NCBI GenBank assembly: GCA_943908405.1
Contig: CALTTE010000030.1
Coordinates: 1 to 19,485, forward strand
Direction: 5' to 3'
DNA: 19,485 bases
Source: an uncultured Moraxella sp.
Lineage (GTDB): Bacteria; Pseudomonadota; Gammaproteobacteria; Pseudomonadales; Moraxellaceae
Part shown: positions 7,206 to 15,863 of the stretch, in pieces
Numbering within the stretch: position 1 is the first letter of the stretch
How the letters are laid out: each line of letters begins with the position of its first letter
Notes under the pieces: model-generated
What the model saw: only the letters and a program-made list of their open reading frames with translations
Database searches by the model: none
Told to the model about the DNA's origin: nothing
Made by a program: the position numbers and the translations under genes

Positions 7206-7310
7206 ATTAACTTGGCTTGGATTAACTTGGCTTAATTTAACCTGGCTTGGCTTGGCTTAACTTGGTTTAGCTTAGCTTAATTTGGTTTGATTTAACTTAA
7301 CTTTTACCTT
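7206..7310. repeat. 15-bp-period array, seven units, TTAACTTGGCTTG type
   Basis: Read in steps of 15 from 7206, successive units are variants of ATTAACTTGGCTTGG: the first two differ only at the end, and later ones drift toward TTTAGCTTAGCTTAA and TTTGGTTTGATTTAA. The sequence is noncoding and lies 424 bases upstream of dnaB. The finer unit is a pentamer, CTTGG or CTTAA. Confidence 0.75.
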
Positions 7311-7473
7311 AGTTAAACCCAAAACCCTACCAGCAAATATCAGCTAAGCCATCAGCGAAGCCATTATTTGTCATCTTAAATAAACCAGCTTAAACAAACC
7401 ATAAGCAATAACCGCAATCCAACAATGACCGTCTTATTAGCCATTATCACCCAACGGCATTGTTGTAAAAATG

Positions 7474-7533
7474 TTAGTTGTGCAAATTTTAGTTGTAACA
7501 ATTTTAACTAAGCAATCTTTAACTAAGCACCGC
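7474..7533. repeat. 15-bp phased array, four units, in the dnaB upstream region
   Basis: TTAGTTGT begins at 7474 and 7489, and TTAACTAAGCA begins at 7504 and 7519, all exactly 15 bases apart. TTAGTT and AACTAA are inverted relative to each other, so the array has two units in each sense. It is about 200 bases upstream of the dnaB start. Confidence 0.7.
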
Positions 7534-7733
7534 TTTGATGTCCATCACCATCAAAGCAATACCTAAATAAAAAACACCCACAGACTACCCTTAAAACATT
7601 AGCCAAAACCACTAAAACACCCAAAAAAATCATATTAAAGCCACCAGCCAATTAAACAGTGCTTTAACTTAAGCAACCTGATTGTAACCAATCTAACTTT
7701 AAGCCAATTAAACCAAGAAGTACAAGGAACCCT

Positions 7734-9173
7734 ATGAGCGATACAGCAAAAACCAACTCAAACGACCCCAACGCCCCAAAGCTTACAACCTTAGTGCCAC
7801 CGCACAATACAGCGATTGAGCAAGCATTATTGGCGTCGCTGATGAATATTGAGGACGCTTATGACGCCATCAGCGATATTGTAGAAAAAGATGATTTTTA
7901 TCACGACAACCACGCCAATATTTTTGAAACCATCGCCCATTTATCGCACAAAAAACAGCCCTATGACGTCTTAAGTGTTTATGACAGCTTAGCCAGACAA
8001 GAGCGACTACAAAGCGTGGGCGGCGAGGAATATTTGATGAAGATTGAACAAGGGCCTGGTACACTGTTTAATCTCAATCATTATGCCGAAAAAGTGCGAG
8101 AAATGTCTATTTATCGTAGGCTCATCAAAACCGGCAACACCATTTTAAATTTGGCTTATCACCCCAAAGAACAAAGCGTGGATGAGATTTTAAACATCGC
8201 TGAAAGTGAGATTTTTCAAATCAGTGCCAAACAAAAAACTACCCAAGGCACGCAAGGATTAAAAACCATTCAAACGGTGCTGGGCGATGTCGTGGACACT
8301 TTAGAAACACTAAAATACGCCCCAAAGGACGTTTTGCTGGGACTTGATACGTCTTTTATTGAATTAAACAACAAAACCCAAGGGCTACAACGGGGGGATT
8401 TGATTATTCTGGCAGCACGTCCATCAATGGGCAAAACCAGCCTTGCTTTAAATCTGGTTCAAAGCGTCTTGCATCAAGAGTTGCCTGTTCTTATGTTTTC
8501 TATGGAGATGGGAGCTCAAGCGATTGTGATGCGACTACTGTCAGCGTGGGGCAAAATCAATTTGGGCAAATTAAGAACCGCCAAAATGACACCCGATGAA
8601 TGGAATTCATTTAATAGCGGCTTTCAAATGCTAGAAAGTAGCAAACTTTATATTGATGACCGCAACAATTTATCGCCCAATGAAGTACGCAGTGTTTGCC
8701 GTAAAATTGGCAAAAACGGCAAACTTGGGCTGATTGTGGTGGATTATTTGCAGTTGATGAAAGTCCCAAGCTTAGAGGGCAATCGGGTGGCAGAAATTAG
8801 CGAGATTAGTCGCAGTCTTAAAGCCTTGGCTCGTGAGATGGATTGCCCTGTGCTGGCATTATCCCAGCTAAATCGTAGCCTTGAGAGCCGTCCAAACAAA
8901 CGCCCTGTTATGTCTGATTTGCGTGAATCAGGAGCGATTGAACAAGATGCTGACGTGATTATGTTTATTTATCGTGATGAGGTGTATAATAAAGAGCGTA
9001 GCGACAACAAAGGCAAAGCCGAGCTTATTATTGGCAAAAACCGTAATGGCCCAATCGGCGATGTGCCTTTGCATTTTCAAGGGCAATATACCCGTTTTGA
9101 CAATCCCATTCATAGCGATTTTAATACTTATGATTTTGATGATACTAATGACAATAACGATTATGATGAATAA
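7734..9173 (+). CDS. dnaB: Replicative DNA helicase
   Basis: DnaB is the hexameric ring helicase that unwinds DNA at the replication fork and recruits primase. The protein has 479 residues, normal for the family. An N-terminal domain (about 21-125, starting VPPHNTAIEQALLASLM) leads through a linker to the RecA-like domain with Walker A ARPSMGKT (228-235), MFSMEMG, a Walker B-type LIVVDYLQLM, the EISRSLKALA segment and the SQLNR/SDLRESGAIEQDAD motifs. There is no intein. The C-terminus is a short acidic Asp/Asn tail. The ATG has AAGGA (7725-7729) four bases upstream, and no rival start lies nearby. It is followed 240 bases later by alr, the dnaB-alr order also found in other gammaproteobacteria. 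The dnaB-alr spacer holds a hexamer repeat. Confidence 0.98.
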   Translation: MSDTAKTNSNDPNAPKLTTLVPPHNTAIEQALLASLMNIEDAYDAISDIVEKDDFYHDNHANIFETIAHLSHKKQPYDVLSVYDSLARQERLQSVGGEEYLMKIEQGPGTLFNLNHYAEKVREMSIYRRLIKTGNTILNLAYHPKEQSVDEILNIAESEIFQISAKQKTTQGTQGLKTIQTVLGDVVDTLETLKYAPKDVLLGLDTSFIELNNKTQGLQRGDLIILAARPSMGKTSLALNLVQSVLHQELPVLMFSMEMGAQAIVMRLLSAWGKINLGKLRTAKMTPDEWNSFNSGFQMLESSKLYIDDRNNLSPNEVRSVCRKIGKNGKLGLIVVDYLQLMKVPSLEGNRVAEISEISRSLKALAREMDCPVLALSQLNRSLESRPNKRPVMSDLRESGAIEQDADVIMFIYRDEVYNKERSDNKGKAELIIGKNRNGPIGDVPLHFQGQYTRFDNPIHSDFNTYDFDDTNDNNDYDE

Positions 9174-9338
9174 GTAAAAAGCAACACCTAAAATAGCGAT
9201 GATAACAACTCTCTACTACCAAACAATCTACCACCAAACATTGGCTTGTTGCTATTGTTTAGCTTTGGCTCAAAGTGGCCATTTACTCATAAAATTTAAC
9301 CATAAATTGGGCTAATTAAAACACCATAAGCCCAAGCA

Positions 9339-9362
9339 CCCAAACCCAAACCCAAACCCAAA
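9339..9362. repeat. Hexanucleotide repeat (CCCAAA)4 upstream of alr
   Basis: Four exact CCCAAA units end 51 bases before the alr start, preceded by a near-copy (CCCAAGCA at 9331-9338). The position fits the promoter-leader region of alr, although no hexamer boxes could be assigned around it. Confidence 0.9.
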
Positions 9363-9413
9363 TATTAGCACTTAGCTATTTTGATTGGTGATTTTAATTC
9401 AAAGGACAAACCA

Positions 9414-10505
9414 ATGCGTACCGCCCAAATTGACATCAACAGCCAAAACCTTGCCCACAATGTCAGCACCCTAAAACACCAAACCCAAGCCAAGCTTTTG
9501 GCGATGGTCAAAGCAGACGCTTATGGGCACGGTATCGCCAATATTGTCCCATACCTTGATAGCGATGGATTTGGGGTGGCGTGTCTGGCAGAAGCATTGG
9601 CGGTCAAAGCCCAGCTTGCTCCCAGCGACCCCCGCCCCATTGTGCTGATTGAAGGCGTCTTTGATGAAAACGAATGGCAACAAGCCATCGCCCAGCAACT
9701 GATGGTGGTGATTCATAATGACGCTCAACTATCGTTAGCGTGCCAACACACACCGCCCAGTCATAGCCACACCAATACCATTTGGCTAAAATACAACACA
9801 GGAATGAATCGCTTGGGCTTTGATGATACCGCCTTGATGGTTGCCGCTCAACACTTAATTGAGGCGGGTTATCGCTTAATTTTAACCAGCCATTTTGCTT
9901 GTGCTGATGACCACAACAACCCAATGAACGCCGTACAAATCGCACGTTTTGATACAATGTATCAACAACTAATCCAAAAATTTGGTAATGGCATTGAACG
10001 ATCGCTTTGCAATTCAGCAGGGCTATTTAATTATCATCAGCACCATTATGACTGGGTGCGTGTCGGCATTGCTTTGTATGGTAGCTCGCCAATCATCAAC
10101 AAAACACGAGACCAGCTAAATTTAAAGGCAGTGATGACATTGTCTGCTAAGCTAATGGCAATTCACGCCCTTGATAGCGGACAAGCCGTTGGTTATGGGG
10201 GTACTTGGGTGGCTCACCGTCCAAGCCGTATTGGCATCGTCAGTATCGGTTATGGCGATGGCTATCCAAGAACAGTTGAGCACGCCTATGTTAGCATAAA
10301 TGGGCAACGCTTGCCGATTGTGGGGCGAGTGGCAATGGATATGCTGGCGGTGGACATTACCGATAGCTCCGCTATGCTTGGCGACACCGTGATACTTTGG
10401 GGGCAAATGCCATCGCTTGATGAGGTGGCACGCTTTGCCCATACCATCAGCTATGAGCTAATGTGTCGTCTTAGCCAACGCCCAACACGTGTGGTACATC
10501 AATGA
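9414..10505 (+). CDS. alr: Alanine racemase
   Basis: PLP enzyme interconverting L- and D-alanine for peptidoglycan. From the ATG at 9414 it has 363 residues, the usual length. This start has AAGGA (9402-9406) seven bases upstream; a TTG at 9381 is open but would add an atypical leader. The PLP lysine is Lys33 in MVKADAYGHG. NTGMNRLGF (128-136), HFACADD, CNSAG (199-203) and VRVGIALYG (215-223) follow; the second catalytic base is Tyr261 in AVGYGGTW, and GYGDGYPR and GRVAMDM are present. All expected active-site residues are there. The stop codon overlaps the ATG of the downstream lipoprotein gene (ATGA), which implies coupled translation. It is the only alanine racemase in the window. Confidence 0.97.
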   Translation: MRTAQIDINSQNLAHNVSTLKHQTQAKLLAMVKADAYGHGIANIVPYLDSDGFGVACLAEALAVKAQLAPSDPRPIVLIEGVFDENEWQQAIAQQLMVVIHNDAQLSLACQHTPPSHSHTNTIWLKYNTGMNRLGFDDTALMVAAQHLIEAGYRLILTSHFACADDHNNPMNAVQIARFDTMYQQLIQKFGNGIERSLCNSAGLFNYHQHHYDWVRVGIALYGSSPIINKTRDQLNLKAVMTLSAKLMAIHALDSGQAVGYGGTWVAHRPSRIGIVSIGYGDGYPRTVEHAYVSINGQRLPIVGRVAMDMLAVDITDSSAMLGDTVILWGQMPSLDEVARFAHTISYELMCRLSQRPTRVVHQ

Positions 10506-12928
10506 TCCAGTTCTATCAGCTTTTACGCTCTGTTAAATGTTCTGCTACAATCAGCAAAACCAACATAGATTTTTTAAAACAAAGGGCAATCAAGCAATCC
10601 ACGCCCAAAACCAATCCATCAACAAAGACCAATTTTGTTAATAATATTTTGAGCAATAACACGTTAAACAATAATAAAGGGTTTATGGGTCAGGGTTTGG
10701 TTAATCAAGGCTTAATCAATCAACGCTTAACCAATCAAGGCTTGGTTAACCAACGTTTAAACCAGCAAAATTTTACCAACCAACCACCGCCAATTACACC
10801 AAAAATCCCCCCGCTTAATCCACGATGGAGACAATGCTTGGCATTTGCCGTCATTATCGCGTTAGGCTTGACAGGCTGTAGCACCCTAAGTAGCCCAACC
10901 CCAGCCCAAGTGATTCAACTACAACGACAAAACATCACAACCAGCCGTGAATTAAGCTTAAACACCCAAAGCATTGTTATCGCTTCAGGGTTTAAGCCTG
11001 ATGATTGTTTTGCTCAATTTGATGCGTGCTTAACCGCCATTGACCGCACTTATCTTGGACAAACAACACCCACCCAAAACCAACTTGCCACCTTAGCAGA
11101 ACTTCATCTTGGCTATGCCCTGTACTTAAAACAAAGCAATAACTGTACCATCACGCCCAACCGCCCACCGCTTAACCCCAATTTTGCCAATGCCCCAGAA
11201 TCCGAAAGCACCATCAACGCTCGCCGTCGTGCCAAACAACAATGCCACGCTACATTGATTGATGAATTATTAAACGCCACACGCTACAGCTACGCTTATT
11301 TGTTTTATTCGCCTTTGCACAACAACCACCCCCTAAGTGGCAATCTGGTCAGCGAAACCCAAATTCGCACCCAAGATATTTATCACGTTGCCGTACACAC
11401 CTTAATTGAGCGATTATATCATCACGGCGATTTGGACACACTTGCCCTAACCAGCACTTATGACACACTCGCCCAAAGCCCTGCACTTTACGGCACACTC
11501 ACAGGCAATGGCAATCATCTTGCCTTTTATGTGGCAAACAATCCTTATTTAAGCCGTTTTGAGCAAGGCACGACCCACGCTTTAAGCCAATTAAGCTCCA
11601 TTTATGACGATTTACCCAAACTCAACGTTACCGCCACACGTTCTGGACTTGGGGTGGGTTATGTAGGCACGTTAAAAGAGCGTTATCAAACCGACCTTGA
11701 CACCTTAAATGACATCATCAGCAAAAAAAGCCACGCCAACCCCAAAGCACGAATTCACCCAATGGGCTATTTGCTAATGACGGCGGTCATCATACCCCAA
11801 GGCGATACACTAAATGAGCTGATTCACACCAACGAATTTGATTTGCATTTTTTAAATCCTTATGACACCAGCGACATTACCATCTTGGGGCAATCTTATC
11901 CTGTTTTTGCAGGGTTTTCCTCAGGCTATGCCAAATGGCTAGATGACAACGCCTTTAAAAAAGTCGCCTTTGCCAGCCTTATCGGTCAAACCGAGATGAC
12001 CCTACCTGAGCTTTTTATGCTTGAGCCTTATAACCCCAACAAAAAAGTGATTCTAATGCTACACGGTTTGGCATCAAGCCCGCACACGTGGGTACAATTA
12101 ACCAACAGCCTACTTGCCGACCCTGTACTGCGTGAGCAATACCAAGTTTGGCAAACACTCTACCCCACCAATCTGCCCATTTTGGAAAACCGCTACCAAA
12201 TCCAAACACTTATTGAAACCGCCTTTAGCGAAAACGACCCACAAAACAACGACTCTGCCAGCACAGGGGGGGTCATCATTGGACACAGTATGGGGGCGGT
12301 GATTGCACGTCTTATGCTATCGGATACCAATTTGGTGGACAACTTACCTGCCTTAAACCCAAGCAATGATGACTACCGCCTATTATCAAGCCCAGCATTG
12401 ATAGACCGCCTAACATTACACCCCTTAAGCCAAATAGACACCGCCATTTTTATCTCCGCTCCTTTTCAAGGGACGCATTATGCCGACCGCTGGCTGGCAC
12501 GCACTTTAAGTCATGCCATTCACTTACCCACGACCTTATCAAGCAATGACAACAGCCCCTTGTTCGCCGAGCTGTACCAAAAAAACGCCGCCAATCAGCT
12601 CTCCGACAAATCCGCTTTGATACAGCTTACCAAAACCATTGCCATCAGCCCAAAGGTGCATTATCATTCCATCATCGCCAACGACACCGACAACGCCAAC
12701 GACAAAACCGACGTGCTATCTGATGGCGTTGTCCCTTATGACAGCTCCCACCTTGAAGGGGCGGACAGCGAGATTGTACTGACAGGGGGACACCGCATTC
12801 ACAACAGCCCCTCTGCGATTTTATATTTACGCCAATTGCTACATCGGCATTTGACACAAAGTCAAAACACCAATCCGCCACCAGCACCTAATCCGCCAGC
12901 AACCAATCCACCAACAAGCAACCAATGA
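10502..12928 (+). CDS. Large lipoprotein with C-terminal alpha/beta-hydrolase (lipase-like) domain
   Basis: An 808-residue protein whose ATG overlaps the alr stop. The C-terminal third is an alpha/beta hydrolase: HG at 521-522 (oxyanion region), the nucleophile GHSMG with Ser596, SDGVVPYDS with Asp741 as the likely acid, and GGHRIH with His764 (or 767) as base. It resembles periplasmic or outer-membrane esterases and lipases; the substrate is unknown. The middle (about 130-510) has no motif I recognise. A lipoprotein signal is present but far from the start: NPRWRQCLAFAVIIALGLTGC with lipobox Cys126. The roughly 105 residues before it are Asn/Gln/Thr-rich with (G/R)LxNQ pentapeptides. There is no good start near the signal, only an in-frame ATG at 10685 (AAGGG three bases upstream). 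A Pro/Asn-rich tail ends the protein. The lipid-anchored destination is inferred from the lipobox. Confidence 0.85.
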   Translation: MIQFYQLLRSVKCSATISKTNIDFLKQRAIKQSTPKTNPSTKTNFVNNILSNNTLNNNKGFMGQGLVNQGLINQRLTNQGLVNQRLNQQNFTNQPPPITPKIPPLNPRWRQCLAFAVIIALGLTGCSTLSSPTPAQVIQLQRQNITTSRELSLNTQSIVIASGFKPDDCFAQFDACLTAIDRTYLGQTTPTQNQLATLAELHLGYALYLKQSNNCTITPNRPPLNPNFANAPESESTINARRRAKQQCHATLIDELLNATRYSYAYLFYSPLHNNHPLSGNLVSETQIRTQDIYHVAVHTLIERLYHHGDLDTLALTSTYDTLAQSPALYGTLTGNGNHLAFYVANNPYLSRFEQGTTHALSQLSSIYDDLPKLNVTATRSGLGVGYVGTLKERYQTDLDTLNDIISKKSHANPKARIHPMGYLLMTAVIIPQGDTLNELIHTNEFDLHFLNPYDTSDITILGQSYPVFAGFSSGYAKWLDDNAFKKVAFASLIGQTEMTLPELFMLEPYNPNKKVILMLHGLASSPHTWVQLTNSLLADPVLREQYQVWQTLYPTNLPILENRYQIQTLIETAFSENDPQNNDSASTGGVIIGHSMGAVIARLMLSDTNLVDNLPALNPSNDDYRLLSSPALIDRLTLHPLSQIDTAIFISAPFQGTHYADRWLARTLSHAIHLPTTLSSNDNSPLFAELYQKNAANQLSDKSALIQLTKTIAISPKVHYHSIIANDTDNANDKTDVLSDGVVPYDSSHLEGADSEIVLTGGHRIHNSPSAILYLRQLLHRHLTQSQNTNPPPAPNPPATNPPTSNQ
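10679..10783. repeat. 15-bp in-frame repeat, seven pentapeptide units
   Basis: Codons 60-94 of the lipase gene read as GFMGQ, GLVNQ, GLINQ, RLTNQ, GLVNQ, RLNQQ and NFTNQ. Each unit is 15 bp, and most end in AATCAA or AACCAA. The array lies upstream of the lipoprotein signal sequence. Confidence 0.9.
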
Positions 12929-13231
12929 CAATTAACCAAACCAAATTAACTTATTAACTTAAACTAAATTAACTAAATTAACTAAATTAACTAAATTGGC
13001 ATTGTAGTTAAGTAAGACATTACCAAACCCATACTTTTGTATTAAAGCCAAAAATTTAACAATCAAAAAAGCTCAGCACAATCAGCGATTAAACACAATC
13101 CAATCTGGTTAAATAGATGCTTAAATAGACGGTTAAATTAAATACCACATCTAATCAATGCCATTGAATCACGTTAATTGATACCGTGTTCTATGGTTGT
13201 TCAATCTATTGCACTCAAACATCAACCTTAC
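12929..13231. other. Spacer between convergent lipase and YheT-family genes
   Basis: A 303-base AT-rich spacer without a supported gene. It contains a 9-bp array at 12962-12997. No strong hairpin with a T-run was found for either convergent gene. Confidence 0.6.
12962..12997. repeat. 9-bp tandem repeat (AACTAAATT)4
   Basis: Four exact copies of AACTAAATT, with a degenerate lead-in (AACTTATTAACTT) just before. It begins 34 bases after the lipase stop codon. Confidence 0.9.
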
Positions 13232-14182
13232 TCAAATAAAGCCCTGCTCGGCAAAAAAGCCGAACATCGTCTGAGGTAGCCAATTTAAATGCAATTTGCC
13301 TTTTTCTTGCTCAATAAACCCCACGTGTCCGCCCCATTTGGGATAATGTAGCGTAACTTTGTCAGAGACATCGGCCATCGTTGCCCCACGCCCCAAAAAT
13401 GGGTCGTCATCACTTGCGACAATCAAGGTTGGACGAGTAATATTTTTAAGTGTGGACAACGCCGATGATTGCTTGTAATAATCGCTACTGCTTGCAAAGC
13501 CATTTCTAGGGGCGGTATAGTGCTGGTCAAATTCATCAAGCGTTTTGATGGTCAAAAACCGTCGATCGTTGGTTTTGGTCAATGCCTTTTGGTTTAAGGA
13601 CGAAAGCAAATAGCGAGCATAAAGATGGCGAGCCACAAAGCGATGTAATGCCTGTGCCGAGCTTGGCAAATCAAGCGGGGCGGACACCACCACTGCCGCT
13701 TGACACACCGCTTTATCGCCATAATCGCCCAAATACTTTGCCAGCATATTGCCCCCAAGCGATACACCCACCGCCATCAAGATTGGGTAAGTTCTTGCCA
13801 AATGGCTTAAAACGTGGTGAATCTCTGCCGTATCGCCAGCGTGATAATCATAGGGCGACAAGTTTTCCACCCCGCCACAGCCCCGATAATGCACGATGAC
13901 CACATTCACGCCCAAACCACTGGCATAATTGACAAAGGCTTTGGCATAATGGCTTTGGCTGCTACCTTCAAGCCCACAAAACATCACCGCCAACGGCTTA
14001 TTATCGCCATTCTCTGCCCGCACAAAATCATACGCCACCATAGCACCGCCTTGGCTGTCTGGCACCAATTCTCGCTGATAAGGAGGCATAGGCTGGGGTA
14101 TCAATTTGGGCAAAATGGTTTGTAAATGGGCATTTTTTAAAAACCAAGGTGGAACAAATGGGGCAATGGGATTATTTATCAT
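13232..14182 (-). CDS. YheT/UPF0017-family alpha/beta hydrolase
   Basis: A serine hydrolase of the YheT family, whose substrates are not known. From the ATG at 14182 it has 316 residues, close to the family norm. Seen: FLKNAHLQTILP (14-25), the characteristic N-terminal signature; CGLEGSSQSHYA (69-80); VHYRGCGG (97-104); nucleophile GVSLGG with Ser141; ASDDDPFLG (about 256-264) with the acid Asp; and GGHVGF with His286. An open frame continues to a GTG at 14254 but would encode 24 hydrophobic residues from a 13-bp repeat array, so I prefer the downstream ATG; its Shine-Dalgarno (GCGAG) is weak. The gene is convergent with the alr-lipase pair, and its 5' side faces the mrp end. Confidence 0.9.
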   Translation of the reverse strand: MINNPIAPFVPPWFLKNAHLQTILPKLIPQPMPPYQRELVPDSQGGAMVAYDFVRAENGDNKPLAVMFCGLEGSSQSHYAKAFVNYASGLGVNVVIVHYRGCGGVENLSPYDYHAGDTAEIHHVLSHLARTYPILMAVGVSLGGNMLAKYLGDYGDKAVCQAAVVVSAPLDLPSSAQALHRFVARHLYARYLLSSLNQKALTKTNDRRFLTIKTLDEFDQHYTAPRNGFASSSDYYKQSSALSTLKNITRPTLIVASDDDPFLGRGATMADVSDKVTLHYPKWGGHVGFIEQEKGKLHLNWLPQTMFGFFAEQGFI

Positions 14183-14193
14183 TGAATACTCGC

Positions 14194-14258
14194 AAACAAT
14201 ACGTAAAAACAATACGTAAAAACAATACACAAAAACAACACGCACAAACAACACACAA
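14194..14258. repeat. 13-bp tandem repeat directly upstream of the YheT-family start
   Basis: Five 13-bp units (14194, 14207, 14220, 14233, 14246), the first two exact AAACAATACGTAA and the rest drifting. On the coding (minus) strand the array ends 11 bases before the ATG, so it occupies the leader. As 13 is not a multiple of 3, a copy-number change would shift the longer frame from the GTG at 14254. Confidence 0.9.
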
Positions 14259-14615
14259 ACAATTACAACAATTGTTACGCTATCAATAACCTAACATCAA
14301 CTCACAACATAAACCAAGCACATCAACCAATCACATTAACTTAATGGATTGAATGCCAACTTAAATTAACCAGATTAATGATTACAAATAGCAACCAAAA
14401 ACAAACAGCCATCAAAATAACATCTTTCACCAATCAATTTAGCCAATCAAGCACGGGTAAGTTATCTACTTAAAATTAAAGTAAATTTTAAGCCCATTAA
14501 AATAAACACCTACAATAAAAAATACAAAGCATCGGTTTACACTTAACTTGGTTTTGTGCTTAAGCTTTATATTTAAGCTTTATACTTAAATTTATTTTAC
14601 ACTTAAACCTGCCCA
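14259..14615. other. Spacer between the YheT-family gene and mrp
   Basis: AT-rich, no supported gene. It contains two TTAAGCTTTATA copies 13 bases apart (14560-14571, 14573-14584) and TTTACACTTAA at 14536-14546 and again at 14596-14606. HindIII-type AAGCTT palindromes could pair in RNA, but no T-run follows, so no terminator is called. Confidence 0.6.
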
Positions 14616-15863
14616 TCAAAAAATCCGTTTCTCATCACGTGCTTTACCAAATTTATCAATGCCATCAATCACGCTTTGGGCAATCGGCTGATAATACGCC
14701 AAAATCGGCATAGGATCACCTTTGTCCATCTGCTGACAAATCGCACCATCTAAGGGCAATTGACCCAGTAAAGGAACGCCATAATGCTGGCTCATCGTAT
14801 CCACACCCTCGCCCCCAAAAATAGCCTCGGTTGCCCCACAGTGCTTGCAGGTATAGACCGCCATATTTTCCACCACCCCAAGTACAGGAATATGCGTTTT
14901 GATAAATAGCTCAAGCCCTTTTTTGACATCAAGTAAGGCAATATGCTGGGGCGTAGTTACAATAATCGCACAGGTGATGGGGATTTTTTGGGCAAGGGTT
15001 AGGGCAATATCGCCTGTTCCTGGGGGCATATCAATAATCAAATAATCCAAACTAGGAAAATCGGTTTGGTTATACAACTGCATTAACGCCCCTGTCGCCT
15101 TAATCCCTCGCCACGCAATCGGCGTATGCTCATCATCAAGCAAACTGCCAATGGAGATAATCGGCATACCAAAACCATCTAAAGGCACAAATTGCCCATC
15201 TTCCACCAACGGTTTTTGTCCAGCAATCCCAAGCATTGTCGGCAATGACGGCCCATAAATATCAGCGTCTAACATACCCACCTTTGCTCCTGTATGTTTT
15301 AATGCCAATGCCAAATTAACCGCCGTGGTGGATTTGCCCACGCCCCCTTTGCCAGAGGCTACAGCGATAATATGGCGAATGCGTGGGTGGGGCGGTAGGC
15401 GGTCTTGGGGCAAGCTGTTTTGGCTTAAGTTGGGTGATTGGGCTTGTGGCTCGTTTTGAGATACTGGCTTATTTTGAAATATTTGTTTATGGGATGCTGA
15501 TTTGGATGCTGATTTGAATACTGGTCTGGCTGGCTCAAACGATTGCACCGATGATGGCTCGCTTATGTTATGCGTGCTTGTATTGCGTGTGTTTGTATTG
15601 TGTGATTGACTGGTCAAAACCACGTCCATATTCACCAAATCCACCCCAAACGCCAATAATTGCTCGCTTAATTCACGGTGCATTTGCTCGGCGTCCTGCT
15701 CGCTTAGCGTATTTGGCAAACGTAAAGCAATATCCACCGTCTTATCATCAACATCAATACGACGAATATAGTCGGTGATAGCAAGCCCATTTAGATGATA
15801 CGCATTAATTGCTGATTTAATATTATTGATTCTTTTTTTATCGGTGGTTTTTTTAAAAAACAT
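14616..15863 (-). CDS. mrp: Mrp/ApbC-type Fe-S carrier ATPase
   Basis: Mrp-family P-loop proteins bind and hand over Fe-S clusters to apoproteins in the cytoplasm. Of 415 residues, about 11-83 form a short N-terminal domain of MIP18/DUF59 type (RINNIKSAI, then LSEQDAEQMHRELSEQLLAF). A Ser/Gln/Asn-rich linker spans about 84-160, and the ATPase follows: deviant Walker A GKGGVGKS (171-178), DADIYGPSLPTML (199-211), MPPGTGDIAL (279-288) and CKHC (Cys339, Cys342), the cluster-binding pair typical of this family. E. coli Mrp is 369 residues; most of the extra is the linker. The ATG at 15863 has AAGG about 8 bases upstream. It stands alone, with no cotranscribed Fe-S genes. The cytosolic role is established for the family; the target apoproteins are unknown. 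Confidence 0.93.
   Translation of the reverse strand: MFFKKTTDKKRINNIKSAINAYHLNGLAITDYIRRIDVDDKTVDIALRLPNTLSEQDAEQMHRELSEQLLAFGVDLVNMDVVLTSQSHNTNTRNTSTHNISEPSSVQSFEPARPVFKSASKSASHKQIFQNKPVSQNEPQAQSPNLSQNSLPQDRLPPHPRIRHIIAVASGKGGVGKSTTAVNLALALKHTGAKVGMLDADIYGPSLPTMLGIAGQKPLVEDGQFVPLDGFGMPIISIGSLLDDEHTPIAWRGIKATGALMQLYNQTDFPSLDYLIIDMPPGTGDIALTLAQKIPITCAIIVTTPQHIALLDVKKGLELFIKTHIPVLGVVENMAVYTCKHCGATEAIFGGEGVDTMSQHYGVPLLGQLPLDGAICQQMDKGDPMPILAYYQPIAQSVIDGIDKFGKARDEKRIF

Larger units (their letters stand above)
6998..7733. other. Long divergent spacer between pdxA and dnaB
   Basis: A 736-base AT-rich spacer with no supported ORF or RNA gene. It should hold both divergent promoters, though no hexamer pair stands out. 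It contains two 15-bp-period arrays (7206-7310, 7474-7533). Two near-DnaA-box 9-mers (TTATCCATT at 7006; TTATCCACT on the minus strand at 7086-7094) are too few to suggest an origin. Confidence 0.6.

Noticed and set aside
13232..14254. Longer YheT-family start at GTG 14254
   Set aside because: The extra 24 residues come from the 13-bp repeat array and do not resemble the family N-terminus; the ATG at 14182 matches family length better.
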